This document shows, piece by piece, positions 52,801-64,000 of a stretch of 64,000 nucleotides of DNA. The stretch comes from Metridium senile (lineage: Eukaryota; Cnidaria; Anthozoa; Actiniaria; Metridiidae): NCBI GenBank assembly GCA_949775045.1, contig OX459109.1, positions 2,776,608-2,840,607 of the forward strand, written 5' to 3'. Under the pieces are notes generated by a model. The model did no database searches. It was not told the origin of the DNA and saw only the letters and a program-made list of their open reading frames with translations. The position numbers were made by a program, and so were the translations under genes. Each line of letters starts with the position of its first letter. Position 1 is the first letter of the stretch.

Positions 52801-52938
52801 ATCTGTCATCAGTCTAACCTTAACGGCCTGTACTATCATGACGAACAAGTATCCCATACTGATGGCTTGGTCTGGCATCATTGGAAAGGCAATTCTTACT
52901 CCGCTAAAAGAGCTGAGATGAAGATCAGACCTGTCTAA
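43876..52938 (+). CDS. Secreted PAN-EGF-FReD protein, unit C
   Basis: Exons 43876-44211, 50499-50610, 50875-50969, 51115-51406 and 52682-52938 have correct splice sites and phases; the product is about 363 aa. Domains as in unit A: signal peptide ([15 protein letters not shown]), PAN-like segment with CTSQIWC, EGF (NPCLNDELCSV, YTGENC), fibrinogen domain with [20 protein letters not shown] and a changed second half (QWKGAWWYNICHQSNLNG, VWHHWKGNSYSAK). The exon 5 replacements near the sugar-binding part suggest changed ligand preference, which is inference. Intron 1 carries a 4.6-kb insertion and the last intron a 699-bp foldback element, yet the frame is intact. Confidence 0.92.
45726..50297. 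mobile_element. 4.6-kb inverted-end insertion in unit C intron 1, no large ORF
   Basis: Absent from units A, B and D. The ends are TAGCGGAGCTCCC and GGGAGCTCCGCTA. Just inside the left end is a GC hairpin, CGCGCGGGCC-GAA-GGCCCGCGCG, followed by ACGTCCG repeats (45838-45882). No frame exceeds about 80 codons. A nested inverted pair lies at 47093-49581 and another hairpin at 50128-50245 (TTAGATATTTTCTTGGGTAT). I could not define the target duplication. Superfamily unknown. Confidence 0.7.
47093..49581. mobile_element. Nested 2.5-kb element with about 200-bp inverted repeats
   Basis: The left arm (47093-47286) and right arm (49366-49581) pair imperfectly: TTAAAGTGCTTATAACCCCT, AATTAGGCCGAAAAAATAA, TTGTGATTTTTTTATA and GACGTAGCTTAAG appear in both, in opposite orientation. 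Divergence between the arms suggests an old insertion or an internal part of the larger element. Confidence 0.65.
51520..52218. mobile_element. 699-bp foldback element with AT target duplication
   Basis: Arms 51520-51815 and 51922-52218 are nearly perfect reverse complements over about 296 bases, starting CTCAAGGGTGTTAAGGCC. AT flanks both sides (51518-51519, 52219-52220) and unit B has the empty site CAACATCACAAG. A GGTCACGTGACC palindrome occurs in the loop region and a copy lies in each arm. A 2-base AT duplication would suit ISL2EU-type elements, but this is tentative. Confidence 0.85.
52273..52445. repeat. 57-bp minisatellite, 3 copies (unit C, last intron)
   Basis: Same unit as in A and B. 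The dispersed repeat follows at 52455-52530. Confidence 0.92.
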
Positions 52939-54891
52939 AGCTTTTAGCCTCATTGTAAACACTTGAGTGCAAAAAAGTTGTCAATATTATCTTAACAGTC
53001 TTAACAAAACTTTGCAAACTACGCTAAGTAATCTATTTAAAGGAATTCTCGACCTTAAGACTGTTTGAACTTTGTTAAGGTTTTGAAAATTGCACTGTGA
53101 AAACATACCAAATATTTAGGACAAGACCACTGAACTGTCTTCAAATGTGTGTAACACTTGAAAACAAAGTTCTGAAGGTCGTTAAACTGAAAATTGCACT
53201 GAGAACACATACAAAATATTGCAAAATACATAAAGGAACTATATCATTGAAATATTTAAAGATAAACACACTTAAAGCTAGAACATTACGTAGAATTAGG
53301 ACAAGATAAACTGTCTTCAAATGTGTGTAACACTTCAAAACAAAGTTCTGAAGGTCGTTAAACTGAAAATTGCACTGAGAACACATACAAAATATTGCAA
53401 AATACATAAAGGAACTATATCATTGAAATATTTAAAGATAAACACACTTAAAGCTAGAAAATTTCGTAGAATAAGGACAAGACAAACTGTTTCATTTCTA
53501 GATCTAGTTTCACACTTGAGTGCAAACCGAAAGTTCTCAATATTATTATTATCTTAATAAAACTTTGGAAACTACACTAAGTAATCTATTGAAAGGAATT
53601 CACGACATTTAGAATTTGAATCCTTGTTGAGGTTTTTCAACTGAAAATTGCACTGAGCAAAATACAGAAAGGAACTGTATCATTGAAATATTTAAAGATA
53701 GACGTAATTAAGCTAGAACATTACGTAGAATTAGGAGAAGACGAACTTTCTTCAAATATGTGACAGTTCTGTTGCTTTTAAATCCTCTTCATGCATGCAG
53801 AAGAACAAAAACTTGTATTCGACAAAAAAAAGTAAACAATAAAAATATTTGCACGTAACTGAATTGTTGTTGTTTACTCTTCTTGTTGTTGTAATATGTC
53901 TGTTTGTCTTTGGATTTTTAATTTTTTCTTTCATTTTTTTAATTTTTTTTGGGGCGTTTGTTTGTTCAGTTGCTTTTTGTTTGTTTTATTTCAGTTTGGT
54001 TGATTGGTTTGTTGTCTGTTTGTTTGTTTGATTTGTTGTTTTTGTTCGTTCGTTCGTTCGTTCGTTTGTTTGTTTGTTTGTTTGTTTGTTTGTTTGTTTG
54101 TTTGTTTGTTTGTTTGTTTGTTTGTTTGTTTGTTTGTTTGTTTGTTTGTTTGTTTGTTTGTTTGTTTGTTAAGTTTGTTTGTTTGTTTGTTAAGTTTGTT
54201 TGTTTGTTTGTTTCAGTTTGGTTCGCTGGTTACAAAGTGTATTATTAGTTAAAGTGTGATATTCAACCGAACAATAAAATAGAGTGGTTTTCATTAACCC
54301 GCATGAAACAAAGTGTATTAGTAAAAGTGTGATAGTCAAATAACAACAAAAGAACACAATAGAATTAAGGTGCATTAAAGAGTGATACACTAAAGTGTGT
54401 TTCTCGGGTTAATGAGAACCAATCTAACACGATGGAATTATTAGGGTGTATTAAAGAGTGACTGTGTTTCACGGGTTAGAGCACTAACGCAACCAACACT
54501 CTTTAGTGTATATTCACTCTTTAATGCACCTTGATTATATCCTGTTATTTTCTTGATATTTGAATAACACTTTGTTTTGATTAATGAGAACAGCTCTAAT
54601 GAGAACCACTCTTTTAGGTCCTAAATAATTAGTACATGTACATGTTTCAAGCGTTTTTGGCGTGTACTCTACAGGCCTGCAAATGAACCCATACGAAATC
54701 ATCAAACCCGTATCATGCACTTGGTTGCTTATTTTTGTGTAACTTATTTCATAACTGAATGACAATAATGTATCATATAGTAGCATCATAGATAATTTTA
54801 TTGTCATAATTTTTTCATCTTTTAGTTCGGTGTCAGATTCCGTATTTTACTTGTAGCTGCTCTGGGTTCATATCGGCAGCTTAGGACGGTT
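52939..54891. other. Unit C 3' flank and spacer
   Basis: The 3' block has an extra tandem copy here (53150-53320 and 53321-53490). AATAAA is at 53838-53843. The (TTTG)n array at 53950-54225 is nearly pure. No further gene. Confidence 0.6.
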
Positions 54892-55825
54892 TTCACGATA
54901 AAATAAGGCCTGCGATGCTTGTGTTTGCGCTTGTGCTTGCGTTTATCGTTGCGCTGGACGGTTTTCACGATGAAATAAGGCCTGCGATGGTTGTGTTTGT
55001 GTTTGTGCTTGCGTTTATCGTTGCGCTGGACGGTTTTCACGATGAAATAAGGCCTGTGATGCTTGTGTTTGCGTTTGTGCTTGCGTTTATCGTTGCGTAG
55101 GACGGTTTTCACAATGAAATAAGGCCTGTGATGCTTGTGCTTGTGTTTGCGCTTGCGTTTATCATTGCGCTGGAAGGTTTTCACGATGAAATAAGGCCTG
55201 TGATGCTTGTGTTTGCGTTTATCGTTGCTCTGGATGGTTTTCACAATTAAATAAGGCCTGTGATGCTTGTGTTTGTGTTTGTGGGTTTGTGCTTGCGTTT
55301 GCGCTTGCGTTCATCGTTGTGTAGGACGGTTTTCACGATGAAATAAGGCCTGTGATGCTTGTGTTTGCGTTTGCGCTTGCGTTTATCGTTGCGTTGGACG
55401 GTTTTCACGATGAAATAAGGCCTGTGATGCTTGTGTTTGTGTTTGTGCTTGCGTTTATTGTTGCGCTGGACGGTTTGCACGATGAAATAAGGCCTGTGAT
55501 GCTTGTGCTTGTGTTTGTGCTTGCGTTTATTGTTGCGCTGGACGGTTTTCACGATGAAATAAGGCCTGTGAAGATTATGTTTGCGCTTGTGTTTATCGTT
55601 GCGTTGTACGGTTTTCACGATGAAATAAGGCCTGTGATCCTTGTGTTTGTGTTTATGTTTGCGTTTGCTCTTGCGTTCATCGTTGCGTAGGACGGGTTTC
55701 ACAATGAAATAAGGCCTGCGATGCTTGCGCTTGTGTTTGCGTTTATCGTTGCGTCGGATGGTTTTCACGATGAAATAAGGCCTATGTTGCTTGCGCTTGT
55801 GTTTGTGTTTACGCTTGTGCTTGCG
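54892..55825. repeat. 72-bp minisatellite array between units C and D
   Basis: About 13-14 copies with the same start (after GCTCTGGGTTCATATCGGCA) and the same end as the other arrays. Confidence 0.93.
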
Positions 55826-57756
55826 TCACTAGTGCAAACCAGGCTTTAGTATAATAAGTACATATGCAATAACTTTAATTCCACTCGTGAACTTATATAC
55901 TTGATTGATTGAAAAAATATACTTATTTATAGTGTTATTTTCTGACAAGGGCGACAAGATCTAGATAAAGGCCTAGCACATCCTTTTTGGCACTTCAAAA
56001 CTTCCCCATCGCTCAATAACTAATTGAAGTTCAACTTTATTTTGCTGTCGAAAAACAAAATCGATTTCCAAACAATTTTTGTGTAAATAATGTAATACTG
56101 TGTAAATATTATGAGTAAATATTTATGAATGAATACCATTAACGTCTGGTTTTTGGCTCGAACTCGAAGCCAATATGCAATATATCATTTTACATTTAAC
56201 CATAACATTTTCTTCAAATTTTGCATGAACACACACAGCTAGCTTTGTTATTTTTTTTAAATTTAAAAAGAAAAAGAAAAAAAAAGGGAACCACCGTATT
56301 CTTCTTACTACAAACTCGCTCGCCATCTTGTATTTCTTATACACCTATTTCAATAATCGTTGTCGCAATCAAAGCTACAGTCTACACTGTGAAGCTTACA
56401 AAGGATGTCGGTATTTCTTCTCTTGTTATCGATTGATCCATAGAATATTTTGGTTGTACGTGCCTGTGTTATATTACCATAACAAGTTGTGATTGTGGTA
56501 GATGATGAAACAAATATTTCTTTTAAAAAGCGAGTAATAAATCACAAATTATGTTCATGCATATTACCGACATCCTTTGCAGGCTTCAGAGTGTGGACTG
56601 TAGCTTTGATTGCAACAACGATTATTGAAATAGGTGTAAAGGCAAAATCATCGGAGCGTTCCTCCTTAATTAATAAGTAATAATTCATAATATATTTCCA
56701 AAAAATGAATTTAGTTGAGTAGCTATATATAGATCGATAAATTGCAATTTTCTAGAACCTATAATTTAGAACGTTTTAGAGACAATTTTAAAAACGAGAA
56801 TATTGATCTAATTCATTGAAGTAAAAATATGTTTACAAAGCATGTCACTAATTGAAAAATGATACGAAAACAATTTTTTACAGATATCTTCTCTTCATAC
56901 TGATTGACTGATATATTTCCAAGAAATGAAAAGAAGTTGAGAAGATTGGTAAATTGCAACTTTCTGGAACCTATATTTTAGAACATTTTAAGACAATTTT
57001 AAAAACGAGAATATTAATTGATCTAATTAATTGAAATAAAAATATGTTTACATATATAGCAGGTGACATGAAAATGATATAATACGAATATTACCGACAT
57101 CTAAAGTGGCCATCAACTAAAAAGTTGAATATATTCAAAATCTTTGGCATTTTGTCAGTATGCTTATAGGGCGGGTTTTTTGTTCTATTTTTAACTGATT
57201 CAATTTAATATTTTGTCAACATTTGTAAATGACTTCAGTACGTGCAGGAGAGGGTTTGGTATGGAGCGTCTATCAATTTTCACCACAGACCTCCCCCACC
57301 TTCCTTCGTAGAAATTTGGGATACAAAATAGAAATGTTTTACTAACGGTTCATATATTAATCCTTTCAGTGTCCCAATATGGTCACTTATACACCGTGTA
57401 AAGGAAAGTGTTACTTATTGACGTTTAGGACGATAATCCAATTGGTCGGAGTAAAAGTGGTTCCTTACACCGTATAAAAGAGAGTGTAATTGACGGTTAG
57501 GACGTTAATCCTTCGTCACAGTAAAAAATGGCAATCCATATACTTCGTGTAAAAAACTTATTTTTTAACGTAAAATAGAGTGTTACGCACTTATGATTTT
57601 GGTACTTTAAACATTTTATAACCTTTTAGTTAGTTTATATATAACCTATCCCTCTCCCCTAATATAGGAATGAATGCACCTGCTTAACCCCCCCCCCCCC
57701 CCCCTACACACCCACACCCTTTTTTCTAAACAACAATTAAGAGAGCTGCCAGGTCT
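55826..57756. other. Unit D upstream region
   Basis: Collinear with unit C. Contains the TA-flanked MITE at 56342-56636 and a C-run at 57688-57704. No gene seen. Confidence 0.6.
56342..56636. mobile_element. Tc1/mariner-type MITE, unit D copy
   Basis: Ends CACCTATTTCAATAATCG and CGATTATTGAAATAGGTG, with TA at 56340-56341 and 56637-56638. Orthologous to 42535-42829. Confidence 0.9.
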
Positions 57757-57766
57757 TATAATTAAA
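57757..57766 (+). promoter_or_regulatory. TATA-like box of FReD gene D
   Basis: TATAATTAAA, 77 bases before the ATG at 57834. Confidence 0.5.
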
Positions 57767-57833
57767 GGCACATCACTTTTTGCACTTCACAACTTCCACA
57801 TCGTGAACCCTCTCAGTGCGGAAGGACAAAAAC

Positions 57834-58169
57834 ATGAATTTGTCGATGCTTTTTCTTTTGCTGGCTTTGGTGAACTCCACAGTCAGTAATGTTGTAAATG
57901 ACGAGCGAGGTTTAATTTTTGAAAACCATGCAGACACTATGTTGTCGATCCCTTTGGAGTTGAAAAATGTGACGCAGCAAACAAAGAAAGTTGATGATAA
58001 AATGGATTGCGTTTTCGCATGCACTTCGCAAATATGGTGTCGATCAGCAAACTACAAACTTATCCCAGAAAAAGATGGAAAACATCTATGTGAATTGATT
58101 TCAGCCGACGGCTTTTCTCATCAAAACTACATCAAAGAGGACTCAAGTTATATTCTACTGAGTATCAAG
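57834..58169 (+). CDS. FReD gene D, exon 1 only (gene continues past window)
   Basis: 336 bases, ATG to an AAG|GTATGT donor, exactly as long as in the other units. It encodes the signal peptide ([15 protein letters not shown]) and the PAN-like segment with CTSQIWC. Differences from the others are few (ELKNVTQ, HLCELIS). Intron 1 then holds a 4.56-kb transposon (58749-63308) and the start of another insertion, so exons 2-5 must lie beyond 64000 if they exist. Confidence 0.88.
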
Positions 58170-58748
58170 GTATGTGTTTCAGTTTGTATCGGCGTTAATC
58201 TAGTTTCCGTTTTCGTTTGAAAAGTTTGCTAAACTCTAGTTGAGTTTTTTTGCGACTACAGATTCGTCTTTATTTTTTAAATAACAAATGAGGATGTAAA
58301 CCTAATTGAAAGAACTTTGTTCTGATTTTTTTGGGAAAAGGAATTCTGATTAAAAGTCGACAAAGAAGATCTCTCAAGCAGAACTCTTTCTTTTGTTATT
58401 CCTTTCTTACTAAATTACTAATTCTTTTTTCTCATGTGACAACATTCATTTTTAAGTTCTTTATTTTCCATTGTTTTATGTTTTCCTCTCTTTTTTGTTC
58501 TTAACAAAACTGGAAAAAGCTATAAACTCAAACGTCTAGCAGGATCTATACAATAGATTGTTAAATAGCTAAACATTTTGAATTTCATTAAAAAACGTTT
58601 GCCAGCATGAGAATATCTGTGCAGCAGTGGAAAACAAAATGGTCCGTTGAGGAGAATTTTTTTTTTTTGTAATAGTACAATTCAATTCTGATCTTAGGTA
58701 TACTTCAACAAGCCAGACCTCTTTTTGCACGGGACTCTATGTATTTTA
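58170..58748 (+). other. FReD D intron 1, unit-derived part
   Basis: Closely matches intron 1 of units A and C up to the TTA at 58746-58748, where the transposon entered. The same intron resumes at 63309 and continues to about 63421. Confidence 0.8.
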
Positions 58749-60729
58749 CACGGCGGGCACGCGCGACCCCGAAATCGGAACGTTTCATCGCCGAAGCCGC
58801 CATATTGGCCGTTTTCAATTTTCGGTGGACTGGTGCCGAATTAGCGAAAACCGTTGACGGTATAATTCGGGAGCCGATCACTGCCTTCGGTTTATTCCGA
58901 AGGTTTATCGACTAATCGTATATGCTCGACGAAGGAAAGAGCTTAAATTTGATACCAAACTTGTCAACAAATATAGCTGTAAAGTCGACACTGTTTGCTT
59001 GAAAAAACACAGTTTGAACGACATTTCGCTATTCTCGCCTGAATACACTTTTATCGCCTTGGGAAAATTTTTTTTATGAAGGTTAAATAGTTTAAGTCTC
59101 TTGATTTTGTGATAGAATGTGAGTTGAACTAGAATTTGTTGACTCCAGATTTTGGATAAACTACTTAGATTTCGCGCGATAAGGTCTTTATTTATCGCGA
59201 AAACAATGCCGAGATTCGATCTTTCGAGCTTTAATAAGAAGAAGAAACAGTTGAGAGAAGGACATATTATGAAGTCAAGGGGCATCGACTCATTAGAACG
59301 GGATTTGAACTGATACCGACGACTTGATAAAGACAAAGTAGAGAGATCTACACGCGAAGACACTAACACTTGTGTCAGAAACTTGATGAAAAGGTGAGCA
59401 AAACCATATGATTTTCTTTATAAGGGATTGGATTTAATAATTCTTACAATGTTGTGATAATTTTCGATTTTGATTGTCGTGCAAACAATGCTTTAATCTG
59501 CTTTCAGATCAAGTTAACTTGAAGCTGAAGCAAAACAGATATATTGACATGTGAAATAAAGAATATTAACTATCATTATTGGCTTTCGGCTCTTCTATAG
59601 TATTTTTGCCTTCGTGTCATAGTATGAACAATAATATTGTTGATTTTTCGCTTAGCAACAAGCCGTGCGCACGTGTGACTGTCAGTAGCTTAACAAAACA
59701 GACAAACAGGCCATAAAATGCACAATCATACACAAGCTTATCACACTAATTGAATCACTATTTCGCTCTAGTTGTTTTTCATGGTTTCCTATTAAGTTTT
59801 AATGTGTTTCTCACACTGTATATTATAGTGGGGGTGGTGGTTTTGGGGGGGGGGGGGGGGGGGGGTATGCAGAACATATCTTCAGCTGTTGACGGTTGTT
59901 CATTGCCTACACTCATCCCTTATAACAGGCTCATGCCTTTTATTAAGCAAATTCCTATTGGCAATGTTCACAACGTGTATGGCACTCTTTGTGAAGATAT
60001 GGATTGAAGTGACAAGATGCATGAATGTTTCAGGGATTTAAAACAAACGACACTTTAATAGGCTTGCATAATTTTATTTAAATAATAGTCATATTTATGA
60101 TTTAAAGTGGTTCAATAATCAGCCTCGTAAATTTTATGTCCCTAGGTGGAGTTGGTGCCCCTTGTGGAAAAGACGACACTGCTTGTGCATGGCTTATAGG
60201 GATTATTATCATAGGCTGGGAAGTGCCTGTAGCTCCAATGAGAATTATGTGCTCTTTGGAGCAAATTGTCTTGAGGATTGTGTATTTGAGTGCTAAAACA
60301 AAATTTATCATTTGAATTAACATGACGTATACCAAACATAAGGGAATATCGTGCCTACCACCAGCAAGTATTTATTTTTATTATCACAGTCAATGCAGTT
60401 CTTTTAGTTTAAAATCACATACAAAAATGCCATTATTTTGAAATCCTCTTTATTGACAACTCTGTATTGCTAGTTCAAAAATATCTCAATTGAGTAATAA
60501 AGATTATGCAAAGGTAATTCTAATTCTAATGTGTTAGAGTGCCATCAAATCAATAAATCTGTGAAATAGGCATAACTATAGGTATGCATAATTACAGCTA
60601 ATCACACAGTCATGTACTGTATAGTGAAAAAAGCAGTACTTACATGCACAAATGGCTAAATAGCTATGCATATTTCATGGTTTTATTGACAGCACTCTAG
60701 TGCACATGTACATGTAATAGTGCTTATTA

Positions 60730-61445
60730 GCACATGTTGGAAATTAACAAACTGTTATAATATATCTAATGAGTTTTTACACATGTTGTAATCTCTAATT
60801 AGACTAGAGTGGTACTACACATGTTGAAATTAACAAACCATAATGATATATCTAATGAGTTTTTACACATGTTGTAATCACTAATTAGACTAGAGTGGTA
60901 GAGTACAAACACTAAAAATGTGCAATACTTTGTACTATTTACCACTAAATAGTGTTGATTAAACAATAGAGGACAAAAGAATTTGCATAATTTAGCAGTA
61001 TTTAGTGGTATTTATGTTGCACACTTTTAGTGTTTGTACTCTACTACACATGTTGAAATTAACAAACCATAATGATATATCTAATGAGTTTTTACACATG
61101 TTGTAATCACTAATTAGACTAGAGTGGTACTCCACATGTTGAAATTAACAAACCATAATGATATATCTAATGAGTTTTTACACATGTTGTAATCACTAAT
61201 TAGACTAGAGTGGTACTCCACATGTTGAAATTAACAAACCATAATGATATATCTAATGAGTTTTTACACATGTTGTAATTACTAATTAGACTAGAGTGGT
61301 ACTACACATGTTGAAATTAACAAACCATCATGATATATCTAATGAGTTTTTACACATGTTGTAATCACTAATTAGACAAGAGTGGTACTACACATGTTGA
61401 AATTAACAAACCATAATGATATATCTAATGAGTTTTTACACATGT
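60730..61445. repeat. 86-bp tandem repeat, about 7 copies, inside the transposon
   Basis: Units with CACATGTTGAAATTAACAAA, TGATATATCTAATGAGTTTT and CACTAATTAGACTAGAGTGG recur every 86 bases (starts near 61051, 61137, 61223, 61309). A MITE interrupts one unit at 60901-61041. Confidence 0.92.
60901..61041. mobile_element. 141-bp Tc1/mariner-type MITE inside the 86-bp repeat
   Basis: Ends GAGTACAAACACTAAAA and TTTTAGTGTTTGTACTC, extended to 25 bases with one mismatch, flanked by TA on both sides. The other 86-bp copies give the empty site GTGGTACTACAC. TACCACTAAATA is also paired inside. Confidence 0.9.
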
Positions 61446-62101
61446 ATATAATAAGTGGTAACTAGTGTACAGTTGGAAATAAACAATACATAAACATATC
61501 TAATGAATTTTTACACATGTAGAAATATAACAGAATAAAATATTTGCATGCTCAAAATTTGTGACTGTTTTTTTTGGTTTTTAACTATCAGTAAGAATGC
61601 ATGCATTGAATATACAAAAGCAATGAGTATTGATTTCAATTAACCTGAGCAAGACTATCTGTAAATTTATAGCATGCATCTTTAAAATTTGTTCTCTTTT
61701 ATCTGTTCACATTAACTTTGTACCAGCTAACAAGTAGTGCCCAGGGATTGAGAACACAATATTTAAAATAGTCAAACAATTTGAAATAAATAAATTTTGC
61801 ATGGGTCTTTTCTAATCAGTATTGTGTTGTTTATCAAGTACATTCAGTCCAAGCACTCTAGCTACAGATATATATTTGGATGAGTTTTCAAAAATGTTGT
61901 TCTTTCATAACAAATTATCATCTAATCCAATCTTTAATTGTTGCCAACATAAGTGAATTTAACAGTTCAAGGGCTCATCCAAATAAATATTTCAGTTAGT
62001 TTTAGCCAAAATGTTGAGCATTACCATGAAAATTCCATTCACCGTAATAGTATTGTACAATTAATTGTCCACACTTCTTTTTGTAAACAAAAGCAAAGTC
62101 C

Positions 62102-63215
62102 TTAGAGGTTGATGTTATTACTTTTACCCTGTGGTTGTATCTGGTCATACCTGTGAGTGCGTTCAAAGTACTTCTTCACTTCAGCAATGGTATGACCAGA
62201 CAAACATGACAGCAACTTGTGGACAATTTCCATATTTGTGATAGAAATAACATCTGCTTTCTTATTTCCAGCAAAATAGCAGTTTGGCTCAGCAACATTA
62301 AGGTCCCTCAACACTTGTCGCATAGATAAAAACACACTATGTGGTATGCTTCGTGTAATTTCAGCATAGTATGGTTTGGGTATACCAACCCTTCCAGCCA
62401 GTCTTCTATAAATACCACTAAGTCACAACCTACTCTCCTGATCTAGCACTGCTCTAACACTTACAGTCTGTGAATTCAAATTTTGGGCAACTTGCTGAAG
62501 ATCTATAAATAAAATAAACATAATTAAATATTCATGCTGTACAAGGATCACTGTTAAAAAAGTCAATATTTATTTCAAGGGTTATTGTCCATGAGGTGAT
62601 TAAATTCCTTATGGTAAAATAAATAAATAATTTAGGGGAATTTTCTTACCATATGGACCAAAAACCCTTAATGTAAGAATGTTTTTTTTTACAGTAATGT
62701 TTTATAATTTATGTAATAGTGTAATATGACTCAAATACTCTTGGGTTTTCTATAAGTACATATTTACAGTACACAAATCTATTTGGTGGACCTGTATAAT
62801 TGTTGTCAACTTGTACTGTAGCAAAATTCATGCAGAATTGTTTATATTGTTTTTTCTTCTTCTTTTGTTTGTTTTGTTTTATGTATATCTTTAAAAATGG
62901 TTATCAAACTAGTGCAAATGTATCTTTTCAAATATAGTTCAAGTAAAATAAATCAAACCTACCTCTTTCGTCGGTAGATGTTCTGAGAAACGCCTGTCGA
63001 ACCAGAGGGAGAAGTGACATTTTAGCGTTCTCCCTCAAAAACTCGCTGTCACACTGTTCTCCTCCATCAAATGTGTCAACCCAGTCGTCTAAAACTTCCT
63101 TCTGCCTGTCTACCTCCTCTTTCTCAAGTACTTCCTCTTCCTCTTCGTCACTATCATTCCAAATCTGGTCTAAAACTTCCTCAACATTGTAATTTATCCT
63201 TCGAGCAGCCGCCAT
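62102..63215 (-). pseudogene. Two-exon transposon gene remnant, unrecognised protein
   Basis: Exon 1 runs from the ATG at 63215 to 62963 (donor GTAGGT), exon 2 from 62502 to a stop at 62102, or to a possible GTATGA donor at about 62151. The phases match. Exon 1 is acidic in its first half (NDSDEEEEEVLEKEEVDRQK) and starts about 95 bases inside the right inverted end. Exon 2 has IYRRLAGRVGIPKPYYAEI, SVFLSMRQVLRDLN and TIAEVKKYFERTHR, looking like a helical protein, with one in-frame TGA (62423-62425). I do not recognise the family. It could be the second protein or part of the transposase of this element. Confidence 0.5.
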
Positions 63216-63311
63216 TTTGGATTTCCGAGTTATGTATTGTTGGGTTAGGCCGCTGACCAAAATGAATGGCGAAAAGTTCCGATTTCGGGGTCGCGCGTGC
63301 CCGCCGTGTTA

Positions 63312-63421
63312 ATTGATTTTGAGAGAAAACACGTAAGCAATATCTTTTTCCGAAGTTTAAGAAAATTCTATTCATTCGAACAATCTAAAAAAAATATGTT
63401 TGTTGGTGCTCGATTTTAACG
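63312..63421 (+). other. FReD D intron 1, resumed
   Basis: Matches units A and C (TATCTTTTTCCGAAGTTTAA, TTGTTGGTGCTCGATTTTAA) and stops matching at about 63422, where a new insertion starts (GAGTAGTAGGCAATGGCC). Confidence 0.75.
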
Positions 63422-63691
63422 AGTAGTAGGCAATGGCCGATTCGAGCACAATAATCTAAAAAATCACAATAAAATGGATAATTATGATATTTAGTCATAC
63501 AATATTAAAGAAATTTCCGGGAATTTACTGTCAATCAAATTCTTGGAATCTCAGGAATGTCAGGAATTCTAATTATGATTTTATTTTTTGTAACTATAAT
63601 GTGGTTATTAATGAAGGTGCGTTTATTCTGTGGTATCATGCAAAATGCGTTTATTCTTTAAAATTTAAATTTAAATAATATATATAAGAAA

Positions 63692-64000
63692 ATGTTTTCG
63701 AAGGGATATAAAGGGGAAATACTTAATAATAGTATGACTGAAAAAATGCCTAATAATATAATGGATCAACCGATCCCTGAAATTAATGTACCAATTTTAA
63801 AACCTGTGAAAGCAACAAAAACGGTACATACAACGCAAAATACAGTTGCTGCAGTTCAGCAGCAATTAAATAAATTCGCAGTTTGGATTATGTCATATAT
63901 TCCACCAGCGATCAAAAAGCCTATCAATGATCATGTCGAGGCTTTGAAGAATAAGATAAACGATATTTACAATAACCTTAGAACAAATGTTGCGGTTAAT
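63692..64000 (+). CDS. Start of an ORF in a new insertion, runs off the window
   Basis: An ATG at 63692 opens 103 codons with no stop to the end of the window. The product starts MFSKGYKGEIL and contains IPEINVPILKPVKATKT, WIMSYIPPAIKKPI and DHVEALKNKINDIYNNL, the last amphipathic. It resembles the leading part of large proteins coded by protein-primed-polymerase-type mobile elements of invertebrates, but that is a weak impression. The insertion's left border is about 63422. The AT-rich 270 bases before the ATG hold a small 64-codon frame of no clear meaning. Confidence 0.45.
   Translation, partial: MFSKGYKGEILNNSMTEKMPNNIMDQPIPEINVPILKPVKATKTVHTTQNTVAAVQQQLNKFAVWIMSYIPPAIKKPINDHVEALKNKINDIYNNLRTNVAVN

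Larger units (their letters stand above)
58749..63308. mobile_element. 4.56-kb DNA transposon with 33-bp inverted ends and TTA duplication
   Basis: The two ends are perfect reverse complements over 33 bases (CACGGCGGGCACGCGCG and onward) and TTA flanks both sides (58746-58748, 63309-63311). Unit A has the unbroken TTTTAATTGATTTT. It carries a two-exon minus-strand gene remnant near the right end, a poly-G run at about 59848-59865 and an 86-bp tandem repeat. CAC-starting ends with a 3-base duplication fit the CMC group; the TTA target would also suit Harbinger. No transposase was recognised. Confidence 0.9.

Noticed and set aside
59750..60007. 85-codon frame with a glycine run
   Set aside because: Centred on the poly-G tract inside the transposon; flanks are not conserved or protein-like.

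Overview
The window looks like animal nuclear DNA, most likely from a cnidarian (coral or anemone-type anthozoan). It is AT-rich, has spliced genes with GT-AG introns, a metazoan Cys-loop receptor, secreted PAN-EGF-fibrinogen proteins, a BEL/Pao retrotransposon, CR1/L2-type LINE remnants and very many MITEs and simple repeats. The species assignment is inference. I saw no tRNA, rRNA, CRISPR or bacterial feature.

Layout. (1) 1-5576, + strand: the 3' part of a GABA/glycine-receptor-like pentameric ligand-gated channel gene, seven exons, with introns swollen by microsatellites and small inverted-repeat elements. (2) 5577-14873: repeats, then a 5'-truncated LINE (from about 7432) split by a complete BEL/Pao retrotransposon (7880-14519, minus-strand polyprotein of 1994 codons). 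Its two 163-bp LTRs read as identical and the target duplication is ATTAA. (3) 15472-16614: a single-exon gene for a NAT16/histidine-N-acetyltransferase-like protein, preceded by a duplicated leader. (4) 16615-18860: MITEs, including one with perfect 69-bp inverted arms. (5) 18864-64000: a segmental tandem array of four units of about 9.5 to 13.8 kb. Each unit starts after a minisatellite array of roughly 72-bp repeats and carries one gene for a secreted PAN/apple-EGF-fibrinogen (FReD) protein. Units A, B and C have all five exons; unit D shows only exon 1 before the window ends. Units differ mainly by private transposon insertions: a 2.0-kb CMC-like element, a LINE and a composite insertion in B; a 4.6-kb element and a 699-bp foldback element in C; a 4.56-kb element with its own minus-strand gene remnant in D. 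In D a further insertion starts near 63422 and opens an ORF that runs off the end.

Functional reading. The FReD genes encode likely secreted recognition proteins (signal peptide, PAN, EGF, fibrinogen-like lectin domain), a combination usually discussed in innate recognition or adhesion. A TATA-like box lies 77-78 bases before each ATG. Unit A lacks a MITE shared by B, C and D, which suggests A split off first. Unit B carries a 4-base insertion at its exon 4 acceptor that breaks the frame. The rest of the window is mostly mobile DNA and its decay products.
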